A stretch of DNA of 47,266 bases from Bacteroidia bacterium (GTDB lineage Bacteria > Bacteroidota > Bacteroidia > UBA4408). Position 1 is the stretch's first letter, and every line of letters starts with the position of its first letter. A program made the position numbers and the translations under genes. Positions 1 through 6,991 of the stretch are shown in pieces. The notes beneath the pieces were generated by a model, which saw only the letters and a list, made by a program, of their open reading frames with translations, had not been told where the DNA came from and did no database searches. The stretch lies in contig JALRAS010000008.1 in NCBI GenBank assembly GCA_023262495.1, positions 1 through 47,266 on the forward strand, in the 5' to 3' direction.

Positions 1-689
1 GCGGCGACACGACTTCTTCCAAAAAGGGTTTGGCCCTGAGCGTCACGGCTATCGGGCAGGCAGAAAAAGACAAAATAGTTTATAGAAATACCGCTAAAGT
101 TGGTGATTTTATCTGTATCACGGGCGATGTTGGAGCTGCTTATCTGGGGCTGCAATTGCTGGAACGGGAAAAGCAGGTTTATTTATCCAATCCCGGCGTA
201 AAACCAGATTTGGAGAAACAGGACTATCTGGTGGGACGGCAATTAAAGCCCGAAGCACGCATTGATATCAAAGAACTACTGAAGCAGCTTGATGTAAAGC
301 CAAGCGCTATGATTGATATCTCTGACGGATTATCGTCAGAGCTACTACATATTTGTAAAGCCTCTGCTGTAGGTTGCAATGTGTATGAAGAGAAAATACC
401 GATTGACCCTACTACCCATCATACAGCGCGTGAGTTTAATTTAGATCCTACTGTATGTGCATTAAATGGTGGCGAGGATTATGAATTGTTATTCACCATG
501 AGCATGAATGACTTTGACAAAATCAAAGGCAACCCCAATTTCACAATCATTGGACATATTACAGATGCGGCACAAGGAAACAATTTGATTACCCGTTCGG
601 GAGCAGTTTATCCGCTTACTGCACAAGGATGGAATCCACTGATGAACACATCAGAGGAGCAAGAAACAGAGCGGAAAGAAGAAGATTAG
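1..689 (+). CDS. thiL: Thiamine-monophosphate kinase, C-terminal part (5' end outside window)
   Basis: ThiL phosphorylates thiamine monophosphate to thiamine pyrophosphate, the last step of thiamine biosynthesis, in the cytoplasm. The frame is open from base 3 and begins directly in the ThiL signature GGDTTSSKKGLALSVTAIG, where the Asp and Thr/Ser residues bind Mg-ATP; the N-terminal domain is therefore cut off by the window edge. The AIR-synthase-like C-terminal domain follows, with MIDISDGLSSELLHI and GGEDYELLFT as recognisable blocks. An internal TTG at base 30 lies inside the conserved motif and is not a real start. The stop overlaps the stop of murA, which comes from the other strand, by three bases. 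Family call is firm. Confidence 0.93.
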   Translation, partial: GDTTSSKKGLALSVTAIGQAEKDKIVYRNTAKVGDFICITGDVGAAYLGLQLLEREKQVYLSNPGVKPDLEKQDYLVGRQLKPEARIDIKELLKQLDVKPSAMIDISDGLSSELLHICKASAVGCNVYEEKIPIDPTTHHTAREFNLDPTVCALNGGEDYELLFTMSMNDFDKIKGNPNFTIIGHITDAAQGNNLITRSGAVYPLTAQGWNPLMNTSEEQETERKEED

Positions 690-1993
690 TTGATTCTTTT
701 AATTTTTGCACCGATGGCATTCAAGCGTTCATCAATGCGCTGATAGCCGCGATCAATTTGTTCAATATTATCGATGATACTTTTTCCTTCGGCACTCATG
801 GCTGCAATCAACAATGCTACCCCGGCTCTGATATCCGGTGAGGTCATTGAAATTCCTTTGAGTGCATGATGATGATTGAGTCCTATAACAGTAGCTCTGT
901 GCGGGTCACAAAGAATGATTTGCGCACCCATATCGATGAGCTTATCAACAAAAAACAACCTGCTTTCAAACATCTTTTGATGAATCAATACACTGCCTTT
1001 TGCTTGTGTAGCCACAACAAGGGCAATACTCAATAAGTCGGGAGTAAATCCGGGCCAAATGGCATCGGCAACAGTCATGATTGAACCATCAATAAAGGTA
1101 TCGATTTCGTATGATTCTTGCGGAGGAATGTATAAATCATCGCCTCTTAACTCCATCGTTACACCCAATTTACGAAATACATCAGGTATAACACCCAACT
1201 CCTGATAGCACACGTTTTTAATTGTTATTTCAGATTGAGTCATCGCTGCAAGCCCAATAAAACTGCCTATTTCAATCATATCGGGAAGCATACGATGGGT
1301 AGTGCCTCCCAGGTACTCAACACCTTCAATAGTGAGTAAATTACTTCCTATGCCACTAATTTTGGCACCCATACGGTTGAGCATTTTGCAAAGTTGTTGA
1401 ATATAAGGTTCGCAAGCAGCATTGTAGATGGTGGTGATACCTTTGGCCATTACAGCTGCCATGATAATATTGGCTGTACCAGTTACAGAGGCTTCATCAA
1501 GCAACATGTAACATCCTTTTAAATTACTTGCTTCTACTTTGTAAAAGCTATCGTTTTCATCATATTCAAATTTTGCACCTAAATTTTGAAATCCAATAAA
1601 ATGGGTGTCTAATCTTCTTCTGCCTATTTTGTCGCCCCCGGGACGCGGGATATAACCCTTTCCAAAGCGGCTTAACAAAGGACCAACAATCATAATTGAA
1701 CCGCGCAAGGCAGCACCTTTCTTCTTAAATTCAGGACTGTTTAAATAATCAACATTTACTTCATCGGCTTGAAAGGTGTATTCTTCATGGCCCGATTTTT
1801 CTACCTTCACGCCAAGTGATCTGAGCAAATCAATTAACTTATTTACATCAACAATATCAGGAACATTACCAATAACCACCTTTTCAGGAGTAAGCAATAC
1901 TGCACATAAAATTTGTAAAGCTTCGTTTTTAGCGCCCTGAGGGATAATATCGCCTTTTAAGTGTGTGCCACCTGTAACTTCAAATGATGCCAT
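686..1993 (-). CDS. murA: UDP-N-acetylglucosamine 1-carboxyvinyltransferase, Asp-for-Cys active-site variant
   Basis: MurA transfers enolpyruvate from PEP to UDP-GlcNAc, the first committed step of peptidoglycan synthesis, in the cytoplasm. The 435-residue length is normal. Lys22 and Asn23 lie in the conserved QGAKNEALQIL block, and the catalytic loop reads RPGGDKIGRRRLDTH. In most bacteria the fourth loop position is Cys (Cys115 in E. coli); here it is Asp121. From family knowledge, this natural substitution keeps activity but removes the thiol that fosfomycin alkylates. The ATG at 1993 gives a start close to the family's usual N-terminus. A TTTG lies about 20 bases upstream of the ATG, but the box is not a perfect TAnnTTTG. 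The gene stands alone, tail-to-tail with thiL. Confidence 0.96.
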   Translation of the reverse strand: MASFEVTGGTHLKGDIIPQGAKNEALQILCAVLLTPEKVVIGNVPDIVDVNKLIDLLRSLGVKVEKSGHEEYTFQADEVNVDYLNSPEFKKKGAALRGSIMIVGPLLSRFGKGYIPRPGGDKIGRRRLDTHFIGFQNLGAKFEYDENDSFYKVEASNLKGCYMLLDEASVTGTANIIMAAVMAKGITTIYNAACEPYIQQLCKMLNRMGAKISGIGSNLLTIEGVEYLGGTTHRMLPDMIEIGSFIGLAAMTQSEITIKNVCYQELGVIPDVFRKLGVTMELRGDDLYIPPQESYEIDTFIDGSIMTVADAIWPGFTPDLLSIALVVATQAKGSVLIHQKMFESRLFFVDKLIDMGAQIILCDPHRATVIGLNHHHALKGISMTSPDIRAGVALLIAAMSAEGKSIIDNIEQIDRGYQRIDERLNAIGAKIKRIN

Positions 1994-2082
1994 AATTAGT
2001 CAATTAAATATGTCACAAAGTTTACGTTTTATGACAATCAAGGATGATGAAACACAAAATATTGTTAACGATGAATTGTGGA

Positions 2083-2099
2083 TTGAATTATTGATTCAA
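2083..2099. promoter_or_regulatory. Short inverted repeat upstream of the small-protein promoter
   Basis: TTGAAT and ATTCAA pair across a five-base AT-rich spacer, about 15-30 bases upstream of the predicted -33 region of the next gene. The spacing suits a regulator binding site, but such AT-rich repeats also arise by chance. Confidence 0.3.
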
Positions 2100-2112
2100 A
2101 ATTTAACATTCA

Positions 2113-2146
2113 TTGTTACTTTTGAATAATATAATTTCTACTTTTG
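2113..2146 (+). promoter_or_regulatory. Bacteroidota-type promoter for the small secreted protein
   Basis: The -7 box TACTTTTG at 2139-2146 matches TAnnTTTG exactly. A TTG at 2113-2115 lies 23 bases upstream as a possible -33 element, which is at the wide end of normal spacing. Transcription would begin near 2152, about 12 bases before the proposed TTG start at 2164. Confidence 0.45.
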
Positions 2147-2163
2147 CCACACACAAATTACAA

Positions 2164-2508
2164 TTGAAAACAGCTATCAGTTACATATTGTTATTTTCGT
2201 TTGTGTTCCAACTTGGTAAATCTGCCGCCTTGGACCATGTGGCCTTTAACTTGTTTTCAAAAATTTGCTCTTGTTGCACCTCCGAGGATAATAGCTTTTT
2301 TGATGCCATTTTTGCTGATGTTTATTGCGAAGGTCAAGAAAAAAATGAAGAGCAAACCCAAAAAAATTCGGGAAGTGATTTATTCATTACAGTATCCAAA
2401 AATTTTGCCTGCAATAGGCAGCATATTTTATCTGACAAGATGTATCTTGTTTATGCATCCTTGTTACACTCCGGTTTTTATTTCTCGCTGATTCAGCCAC
2501 CGGATTAA
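2164..2508 (+). CDS. Small Cys-rich secreted or membrane-tethered protein, function unknown
   Basis: I do not recognise this protein with confidence. From a TTG at 2164 it is 114 residues and begins with a signal-like segment (MKTAISYILLFSFVFQL), then a Cys cluster (SKICSCC), two more Cys residues, an acidic/Gln-rich middle and a C-terminal end SLIQPPD. The general plan (signal, Cys cluster, terminal QPP) resembles small Bacteroidota proteins of the DUF6660 type often found near metal-related receptors, but that is only a resemblance. The frame stays open upstream to a TTG at 2113; 2164 is preferred because it starts the signal sequence and lies just after a TAnnTTTG box. A strong hairpin follows the gene, so it looks like an independent transcription unit. 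No neighbour points to a function. Confidence 0.5.
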   Translation: MKTAISYILLFSFVFQLGKSAALDHVAFNLFSKICSCCTSEDNSFFDAIFADVYCEGQEKNEEQTQKNSGSDLFITVSKNFACNRQHILSDKMYLVYASLLHSGFYFSLIQPPD

Positions 2509-2586
2509 ATTCTTTTTAAATACTTCATTTCTGTTTCATTATTGGGCCATAGCCTCATAATGTATTTAAGATTTGACACATCAGTA

Positions 2587-2660
2587 CCCGGATGTTTCTG
2601 TGGTGGATAATTAAAAGGGCAGGTTTTGAGTTTTCCTGCCCTTTCATCCGGGCTTTTTGT
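2587..2660 (+). terminator. Nested hairpin terminator after the small-protein gene
   Basis: A perfect 10-bp stem, AAAGGGCAGG at 2614-2623 with CCTGCCCTTT at 2635-2644, encloses an 11-base loop. An outer 8-bp stem, CCCGGATG at 2587-2594 with CATCCGGG at 2645-2652, stacks directly on its 3' side and leaves a 19-base bulge on the 5' side. The outer stem is followed by CTTTTTGTTT, a fair intrinsic-terminator tail on the plus strand. On the minus strand the inner stem is followed by TTTTAATT, so it could act in both directions. Confidence 0.75.
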
Positions 2661-2669
2661 TTGAATGTG

Positions 2670-2677
2670 TATCTTTG
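2670..2677 (+). promoter_or_regulatory. -7 promoter box for the M1 peptidase gene
   Basis: TATCTTTG matches TAnnTTTG exactly. It begins 17 bases after the outer terminator stem and ends 17 bases before the ATG at 2695, giving a leader of roughly ten bases. The -33 region falls in the terminator hairpin and has no good TTTG. Confidence 0.5.
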
Positions 2678-2694
2678 TATTCTAAGCCGCATCT

Positions 2695-4632
2695 ATGAAA
2701 CACTCAATCAATAGTATTTTATTTCTTCTATTGCTTATAACCAAACTGTATGCACAACCGGGAGAACTTTTACAGATTGCAACATCAGAGAAAAGAGCAT
2801 TTGATCGACTAAATAAGCAGGTTGCCGCTGTATTACCCAACAACTATGATTTAAAATATGGCAGAATGATATGGTCAGTAAACCCTGCCGTAAAGTTCAT
2901 TGAAGGCAAGGTAAGTTATCTATTTTTTCATGCCGACAGCATGCAAGAATTTAAACTCGAGCTCAGCGACAGTCTTGTTACCGACAGCGTGCAAATGAAT
3001 GGAAATCACATTGCATTTACACATTCTGGAAATATTTTAACAGCAAATTTTGGGCAGTATTTATCCGCTGCTCAGCTCGACTCCATCAGTATATATTATC
3101 ATGGTGTGCCCCCCTCCTCGGGCTTTGGCTCATTTGCTGCCGAAACACACGGTCCTAATAACATACCAATTTTATGGACATTATCACAACCATACGGAGC
3201 AAAAGATTGGTGGCCTGCTAAGCAAGACCTGAACGATAAAATTGATTCGGTAGATATTTATGTGATTGCTCCATCGGCCTATAAGGCAGCTTCAAATGGT
3301 GTGCTCGTGAGTGAAATTATTAATGGTGCCGATAAAATTACCTATTGGAAACATCGCTACCCTATTGCCGCCTACTTAATTGCTATTGCTGTTTCGGACT
3401 ACACTGTGTTTACTGACCAAGTTGCGCTGAGCAACGGGACTCTTGATGTGGTTAATTATGTTTACAACGAATCTCTGGGTCAAGCACAGTTAGCCCTAAA
3501 TGAAATGAATGAACACTTAGTATTTTTCGACAGTTTGTTTATTCCTTATCCATTTATGAATGAAAAATATGGTCATGCACAATTCAATTGGGGTGGAGGT
3601 ATGGAACACCAAACTATTAGTTTTGTAGGTGGATTTTCTTATGAATTGCTTGCGCACGAATTAGCGCATATGTGGTTTGGCGATCATGTTACGTGCGGTT
3701 CATGGCAAGATTTATGGCTCAACGAGGGCTTCGCAACTTATGCTACAGGCCTTTGCTATGAACGTTTTTCTCCTAATTTATATTGGAAAATTTGGAAGGC
3801 CAATCAGGTTGATTTTATAACCTCCTCTCCCGATGGTTCAGTTTTTGTAACCGATACAAGTACTATAGCAAGATTGTTTGATGCCCGTTTAACATACAGC
3901 AAAGCGGCTATGCTGTTGCACATGATCAGATGGAAAATAGGCGATGATGATTTTTTTGAAGCACTCAGAAATTATCAAAACAATCCGCTTCTTAGCCATA
4001 ACTATGCCCGAAATATTGATTTGAAGAATGAGTTAGAATGGCAAAGTCAACAAAATTTAGATGAGTTATTCAATGATTGGTATTGGGGCGAAGGTTATCC
4101 TTCTTACACATTAAATTATGATCAAGACAATAGCAACTTAGTTACATTTACGCTTTCTCAATCACAGTCGCATCCCTCTGTTAGTTTCTTTGAAATGCCT
4201 GTTCCTATTAGGTTTAAGAATGCTACACAAGATACAATGATTGTATTTGAACATACGTTTTCAGGGCAGTCATTTTCTGCACAGCTCAGTTTTAAAGTAG
4301 ATAGTGTGATTATTGATCCTGATAATTGGATTGTGTGCAACCAAAATGTTGTTGCATCTACTCAAAATACACCTCCTTCAAATCAAGGCATTTCATTGTT
4401 TCCAAACCCTGCATCAGAAAAACTCCATTTAATCATCAAAGGTCAGTTGGTAGAGCGCATTCAAAAGATTCAAATTTTTTCGGTTGATGGACAAGAGGTG
4501 ACCGATAAGATATTGTACACAACCAATGCAGCCAATGGCACGATAGAAATTAATAACCTTTCACAAGGAATTTATCAATTACGCGTTAACACTCAAAAGA
4601 ACAATTACAACGGTACGTTTGTTAAACATTAA
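2695..4632 (+). CDS. M1-family zinc aminopeptidase with T9SS sorting domain
   Basis: This is a secreted metallopeptidase expected to remove N-terminal residues from peptides outside the cell. Residues 1-20 form a signal peptide ending at LYAQ. The M1 exopeptidase motif appears as GGGMEH (Glu304) and the zinc motif as HELAH (His321, Glu322, His325) with the third ligand Glu344 in LNEGFATY, exactly 18 residues after the HEXXH. The N-terminal beta domain and a helical catalytic domain fill residues 40-460. Residues from about 566 form a type A T9SS C-terminal domain (LFPNPASEKLHL, then GIYQLRV), so the protein should cross the outer membrane by T9SS and be cleaved or surface-anchored. The ATG lies 18 bases after a TAnnTTTG box. 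A small lipoprotein gene follows after 10 bases. Confidence 0.93.
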   Translation: MKHSINSILFLLLLITKLYAQPGELLQIATSEKRAFDRLNKQVAAVLPNNYDLKYGRMIWSVNPAVKFIEGKVSYLFFHADSMQEFKLELSDSLVTDSVQMNGNHIAFTHSGNILTANFGQYLSAAQLDSISIYYHGVPPSSGFGSFAAETHGPNNIPILWTLSQPYGAKDWWPAKQDLNDKIDSVDIYVIAPSAYKAASNGVLVSEIINGADKITYWKHRYPIAAYLIAIAVSDYTVFTDQVALSNGTLDVVNYVYNESLGQAQLALNEMNEHLVFFDSLFIPYPFMNEKYGHAQFNWGGGMEHQTISFVGGFSYELLAHELAHMWFGDHVTCGSWQDLWLNEGFATYATGLCYERFSPNLYWKIWKANQVDFITSSPDGSVFVTDTSTIARLFDARLTYSKAAMLLHMIRWKIGDDDFFEALRNYQNNPLLSHNYARNIDLKNELEWQSQQNLDELFNDWYWGEGYPSYTLNYDQDNSNLVTFTLSQSQSHPSVSFFEMPVPIRFKNATQDTMIVFEHTFSGQSFSAQLSFKVDSVIIDPDNWIVCNQNVVASTQNTPPSNQGISLFPNPASEKLHLIIKGQLVERIQKIQIFSVDGQEVTDKILYTTNAANGTIEINNLSQGIYQLRVNTQKNNYNGTFVKH

Positions 4633-4642
4633 AAAATTGAAC

Positions 4643-5029
4643 ATGCTTAAAAAATCAATAATAGTGCTGTGCTCATGCTTAATTGTAATGTTGGCAGCCT
4701 GTAAGAAAAATGGAACCGGTGGTGAAAATACCATCGCTGCTTTCCCAAAACATCATGGTCTTTCTATTCCCAATGCCACCGTATACATTAAGTACGGAGC
4801 TACAGAGCTGCCGGGGGTGAATGCATCTGACTTCGATGACTCCAAAGTTGCTGAGCGTGAAGGAAGTGCTGCTCCTCATGTGCATTTCGAAGGCCTTTTA
4901 AAAGGCGATTATTATATTTATGCTGTTGGGTTCGACTCCACCATCAATGAACCCGTAAGAGGTGGCTTATCGGTAAAAATCACCAGCAAGTCGGGTGAAA
5001 AAAATGTTGATATTCCTGTTACCGAATAG
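4643..5029 (+). CDS. Small lipoprotein of unknown function
   Basis: Residues 1-20 form a lipoprotein signal (MLKKSIIVLCSCLIVMLAAC) with the lipobox LAAC followed by Lys-Lys, so the mature protein should be lipid-anchored through Cys20. The remaining hundred or so residues contain alternating beta-type segments (NATVYIKYG, HVHFEGL, DYYIYAVGFD, GGLSVKI) that suggest a compact transthyretin- or Ig-like sandwich. The ATG at 4643 is chosen over an in-frame TTG at 4619 that would overlap the peptidase gene and spoil the signal sequence. The 10-base gap to the M1 peptidase suggests co-transcription. I cannot assign a function. Confidence 0.75.
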   Translation: MLKKSIIVLCSCLIVMLAACKKNGTGGENTIAAFPKHHGLSIPNATVYIKYGATELPGVNASDFDDSKVAEREGSAAPHVHFEGLLKGDYYIYAVGFDSTINEPVRGGLSVKITSKSGEKNVDIPVTE

Positions 5030-5169
5030 GTAATTTTCGAAAAGCATTGAAGTGAATTATTTGTTTCTGATACATTGAAAGGCAAAAATCTTTCACTATT
5101 AACCGCTGTTTGTTTAAAATAGTTTTCAATCAACTTTTCTGTTTAAAATAAAAAACTCAACTTTGTATC

Positions 5170-5496
5170 ATGCGTAATCAGAGATTTAAAAACATGTTTA
5201 ACTTGCTTAAAAACAAGTACACGATCACTATTATTGCCATGATGGCTTGGTTGTTGTTTTTTGATCGCTATGATTTTATTACCCAATATAAAACTGTAAA
5301 AGAGTTGAAAAAGTTGGAGGAAGAAAAGCAATATTACGTGGATGAGATTGCCAAAAATGAGCGTGATTTAAAACTGCTTAAAGAAGATTCTGTATACCTT
5401 GAGCGTTTTGCGAGAGAAAAATATTTAATGAAACAACCGGGAGAAGATGTTTTCATCATCTCTGACAATCGCACCTCTGAACCTTCCTCAAAGTAA
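5170..5496 (+). CDS. FtsB/DivIC-like septum formation initiator
   Basis: A 108-residue bitopic membrane protein: a basic cytoplasmic start, one transmembrane helix at about residues 18-33 (YTITIIAMMAWLLFF), then a heptad-rich coiled coil (VKELKKLEEEKQYYVDEI...NERDLKLLKED) and the family's closing motif LERFAREKYLMKQPGEDVFII. Proteins of this family (FtsB, DivIC) bridge FtsL and FtsQ in the divisome and act in the periplasm. The ATG sits five bases after a TTTG, so the message may be nearly leaderless. The downstream gene begins 14 bases later and may share the transcript. FtsB and DivIC cannot be told apart from sequence alone here. Confidence 0.88.
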   Translation: MRNQRFKNMFNLLKNKYTITIIAMMAWLLFFDRYDFITQYKTVKELKKLEEEKQYYVDEIAKNERDLKLLKEDSVYLERFAREKYLMKQPGEDVFIISDNRTSEPSSK

Positions 5497-5510
5497 TACA
5501 TACAGCTGTT

Positions 5511-6716
5511 TTGAATTCATCTGACTTAGTTACCCCCAAGCAAAGAGCGAACTCTTTGTTTGCTGCTGCTTGTTTTTCTGCAGGCAATTACAATATTGAG
5601 GTATACACGGCTGTGGATCGGCTTCAAGATGATTGGGAGCAGTTTGCAAAACAACATGACCATCGTTTTTGCAAAGCACAAATTGGCATTTGCGAAAAAT
5701 CAGTACTCCAAGATTTTGGATATTTTTATGTGGTTGCTAAACAGCAAAACGAAACAGTAGCATTGTTTTATTTTCAAACCTTGCTCATCAGACAAGGGTA
5801 TTATCCCGATTTTTCTAACCTCTCCTTTGCTGCCAGAAATTTATATTGTTTGATATCGGCCCATAATTATCAGTTACTCATTAATGGCCATATTTTTATG
5901 GCCGACTTTCCGGGTGCTGTATGCAGCAAGAAATTGATAAATGATGAATATGTGTCGGCATTGTTCGATAAAGTAGTTGCCAAAGTAAAGCGCATTTGCG
6001 ACAGTAGCATTTTTATTATCAAAGATGTGCATCCAATCATTCATGCAGCCATAAAGCATAACCCAAAATACAAGCTAATGCCCGATGATGTATTGATGGA
6101 AATGAATATTCCTTCCACTTGGGAAAACATTGAAGACTATGTGTCAGCATTGAGCAAGAAATATGCGGTTAGGGCAACAAAGATTGAACAAAGCTTATCT
6201 CAATTTGACATTGAAGAATTGGATGAGGTTCAAATTACGAAGCAGAGCGTTGTATTGCAGAGGTTGTACATGAATGTGATGTCGAAAAGCTCGTTTAAAC
6301 CCGGAGTGCTAAACATGAATTATTTTGCGCAAATGAAAGCGGTGCTTCAGGATAATTTCAGGGTGTGGGTTTGGAAACTTAACAATGAAATAGTGGGCTA
6401 CACCAGCTATCTGCTAACCAATGACAGTATAGAATTATACTACATCGGTATCGACTATAAGGTCAACAAAACATACCACCTATACCAGTGTATGTTGCAA
6501 AGGGGTATTACCGATGCTATTGCCATGCAGCGTAAAACACTAAAGCTCGGTCGTACGGCCTATGAGGCCAAGGCAATTATAGGCGCAAAGCCGGTAATCA
6601 AGTGTAATTATTTTCATATCAGCAATCCTATTCTAAGGATTGGATATAAATACGCAGCCGATTATTTTGTTGCCGAAAACAGCACCAATTGGCAGGTCAG
6701 AAATCCTTTTCGTTGA
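5511..6716 (+). CDS. GNAT/FemAB-like acyltransferase-fold protein, substrate unknown
   Basis: A soluble 401-residue protein with no signal peptide. The last 150 residues look like a GNAT/FemAB-type domain: a central strand-loop block VWVWKLNNEIVGYTSYLL, then IELYYIGIDYKVNKTYHLYQCMLQRGI, in the position of the acceptor- and cofactor-binding helix, then LKLGRTAYEAKAIIGAKP, which is typical of the FemAB-like families. The N-terminal half is less conserved and may be a degenerate second GNAT fold. No ATG lies near the start; TTG at 5511 is the first start codon after the FtsB-like gene, and a second TTG lies at 5553. A role in acylating an amino sugar, peptide or lipid is possible but unproven. 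Confidence 0.68.
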   Translation: MNSSDLVTPKQRANSLFAAACFSAGNYNIEVYTAVDRLQDDWEQFAKQHDHRFCKAQIGICEKSVLQDFGYFYVVAKQQNETVALFYFQTLLIRQGYYPDFSNLSFAARNLYCLISAHNYQLLINGHIFMADFPGAVCSKKLINDEYVSALFDKVVAKVKRICDSSIFIIKDVHPIIHAAIKHNPKYKLMPDDVLMEMNIPSTWENIEDYVSALSKKYAVRATKIEQSLSQFDIEELDEVQITKQSVVLQRLYMNVMSKSSFKPGVLNMNYFAQMKAVLQDNFRVWVWKLNNEIVGYTSYLLTNDSIELYYIGIDYKVNKTYHLYQCMLQRGITDAIAMQRKTLKLGRTAYEAKAIIGAKPVIKCNYFHISNPILRIGYKYAADYFVAENSTNWQVRNPFR

Positions 6717-6719
6717 TAA

Positions 6720-6733
6720 ATGCATCGATGCAT
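6720..6733. repeat. 14-bp perfect palindrome ATGCATCGATGCAT
   Basis: A perfect palindrome three bases after the stop of the GNAT-like gene. Its core GCATC/GATGC half-sites recur in inverted order at 6879-6891. The 275-base gap 6717-6991 holds this palindrome, one promoter box and the second palindrome, and I see no gene in it. Confidence 0.6.
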
Positions 6734-6856
6734 GCTGATTGGCAGCGGTCATTAACAATACCACAAACACCTCTTTTCAACAATTTATTCATCTACTTTA
6801 TTACAACTTCAATAACAGGATACCGCTTTTTTTATCGACAAAATGAAAAAGCCTTT

Positions 6857-6864
6857 TACCTTTG
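6857..6864 (+). promoter_or_regulatory. -7 promoter box upstream of the RND transporter gene
   Basis: TACCTTTG matches TAnnTTTG exactly. Transcription would begin near 6870 and leave a leader of about 120 bases before the ATG at 6992. No good -33 TTTG is seen, only T-rich sequence about 22 bases upstream. Confidence 0.45.
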
Positions 6865-6878
6865 CTCCCGAATAATAC

Positions 6879-6891
6879 CGATGCGGCATCG
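6879..6891. repeat. Interrupted palindrome CGATGC-G-GCATCG in the transporter leader
   Basis: Six-base arms around one G. It uses the same GATGC/GCATC half-sites as the palindrome at 6720-6733 and lies about 10-20 bases downstream of the predicted transcription start, where a repressor could block elongation. Confidence 0.5.
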
Positions 6892-6991
6892 ATTAACAGA
6901 ACAAAAAATTGAACTGTAAGCCTTACTCTATTGGCATTATAACAGAAAGCTATGATCTAATTTATAATTGTTAAAGGTATAACTGAAACAT

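Noticed and set aside
2201-2491. Overlapping 96-codon open frame, basic and hydrophobic, within the small-protein gene
   Set aside because: It starts inside the better-supported frame, has no promoter or start context, and its composition fits an out-of-frame shadow of the 2164 gene.
6689-6919. 76-codon open frame bridging the end of the GNAT-like gene and the transporter leader
   Set aside because: It overlaps the GNAT-like gene in another frame, crosses the palindrome and promoter box, and shows no family pattern.
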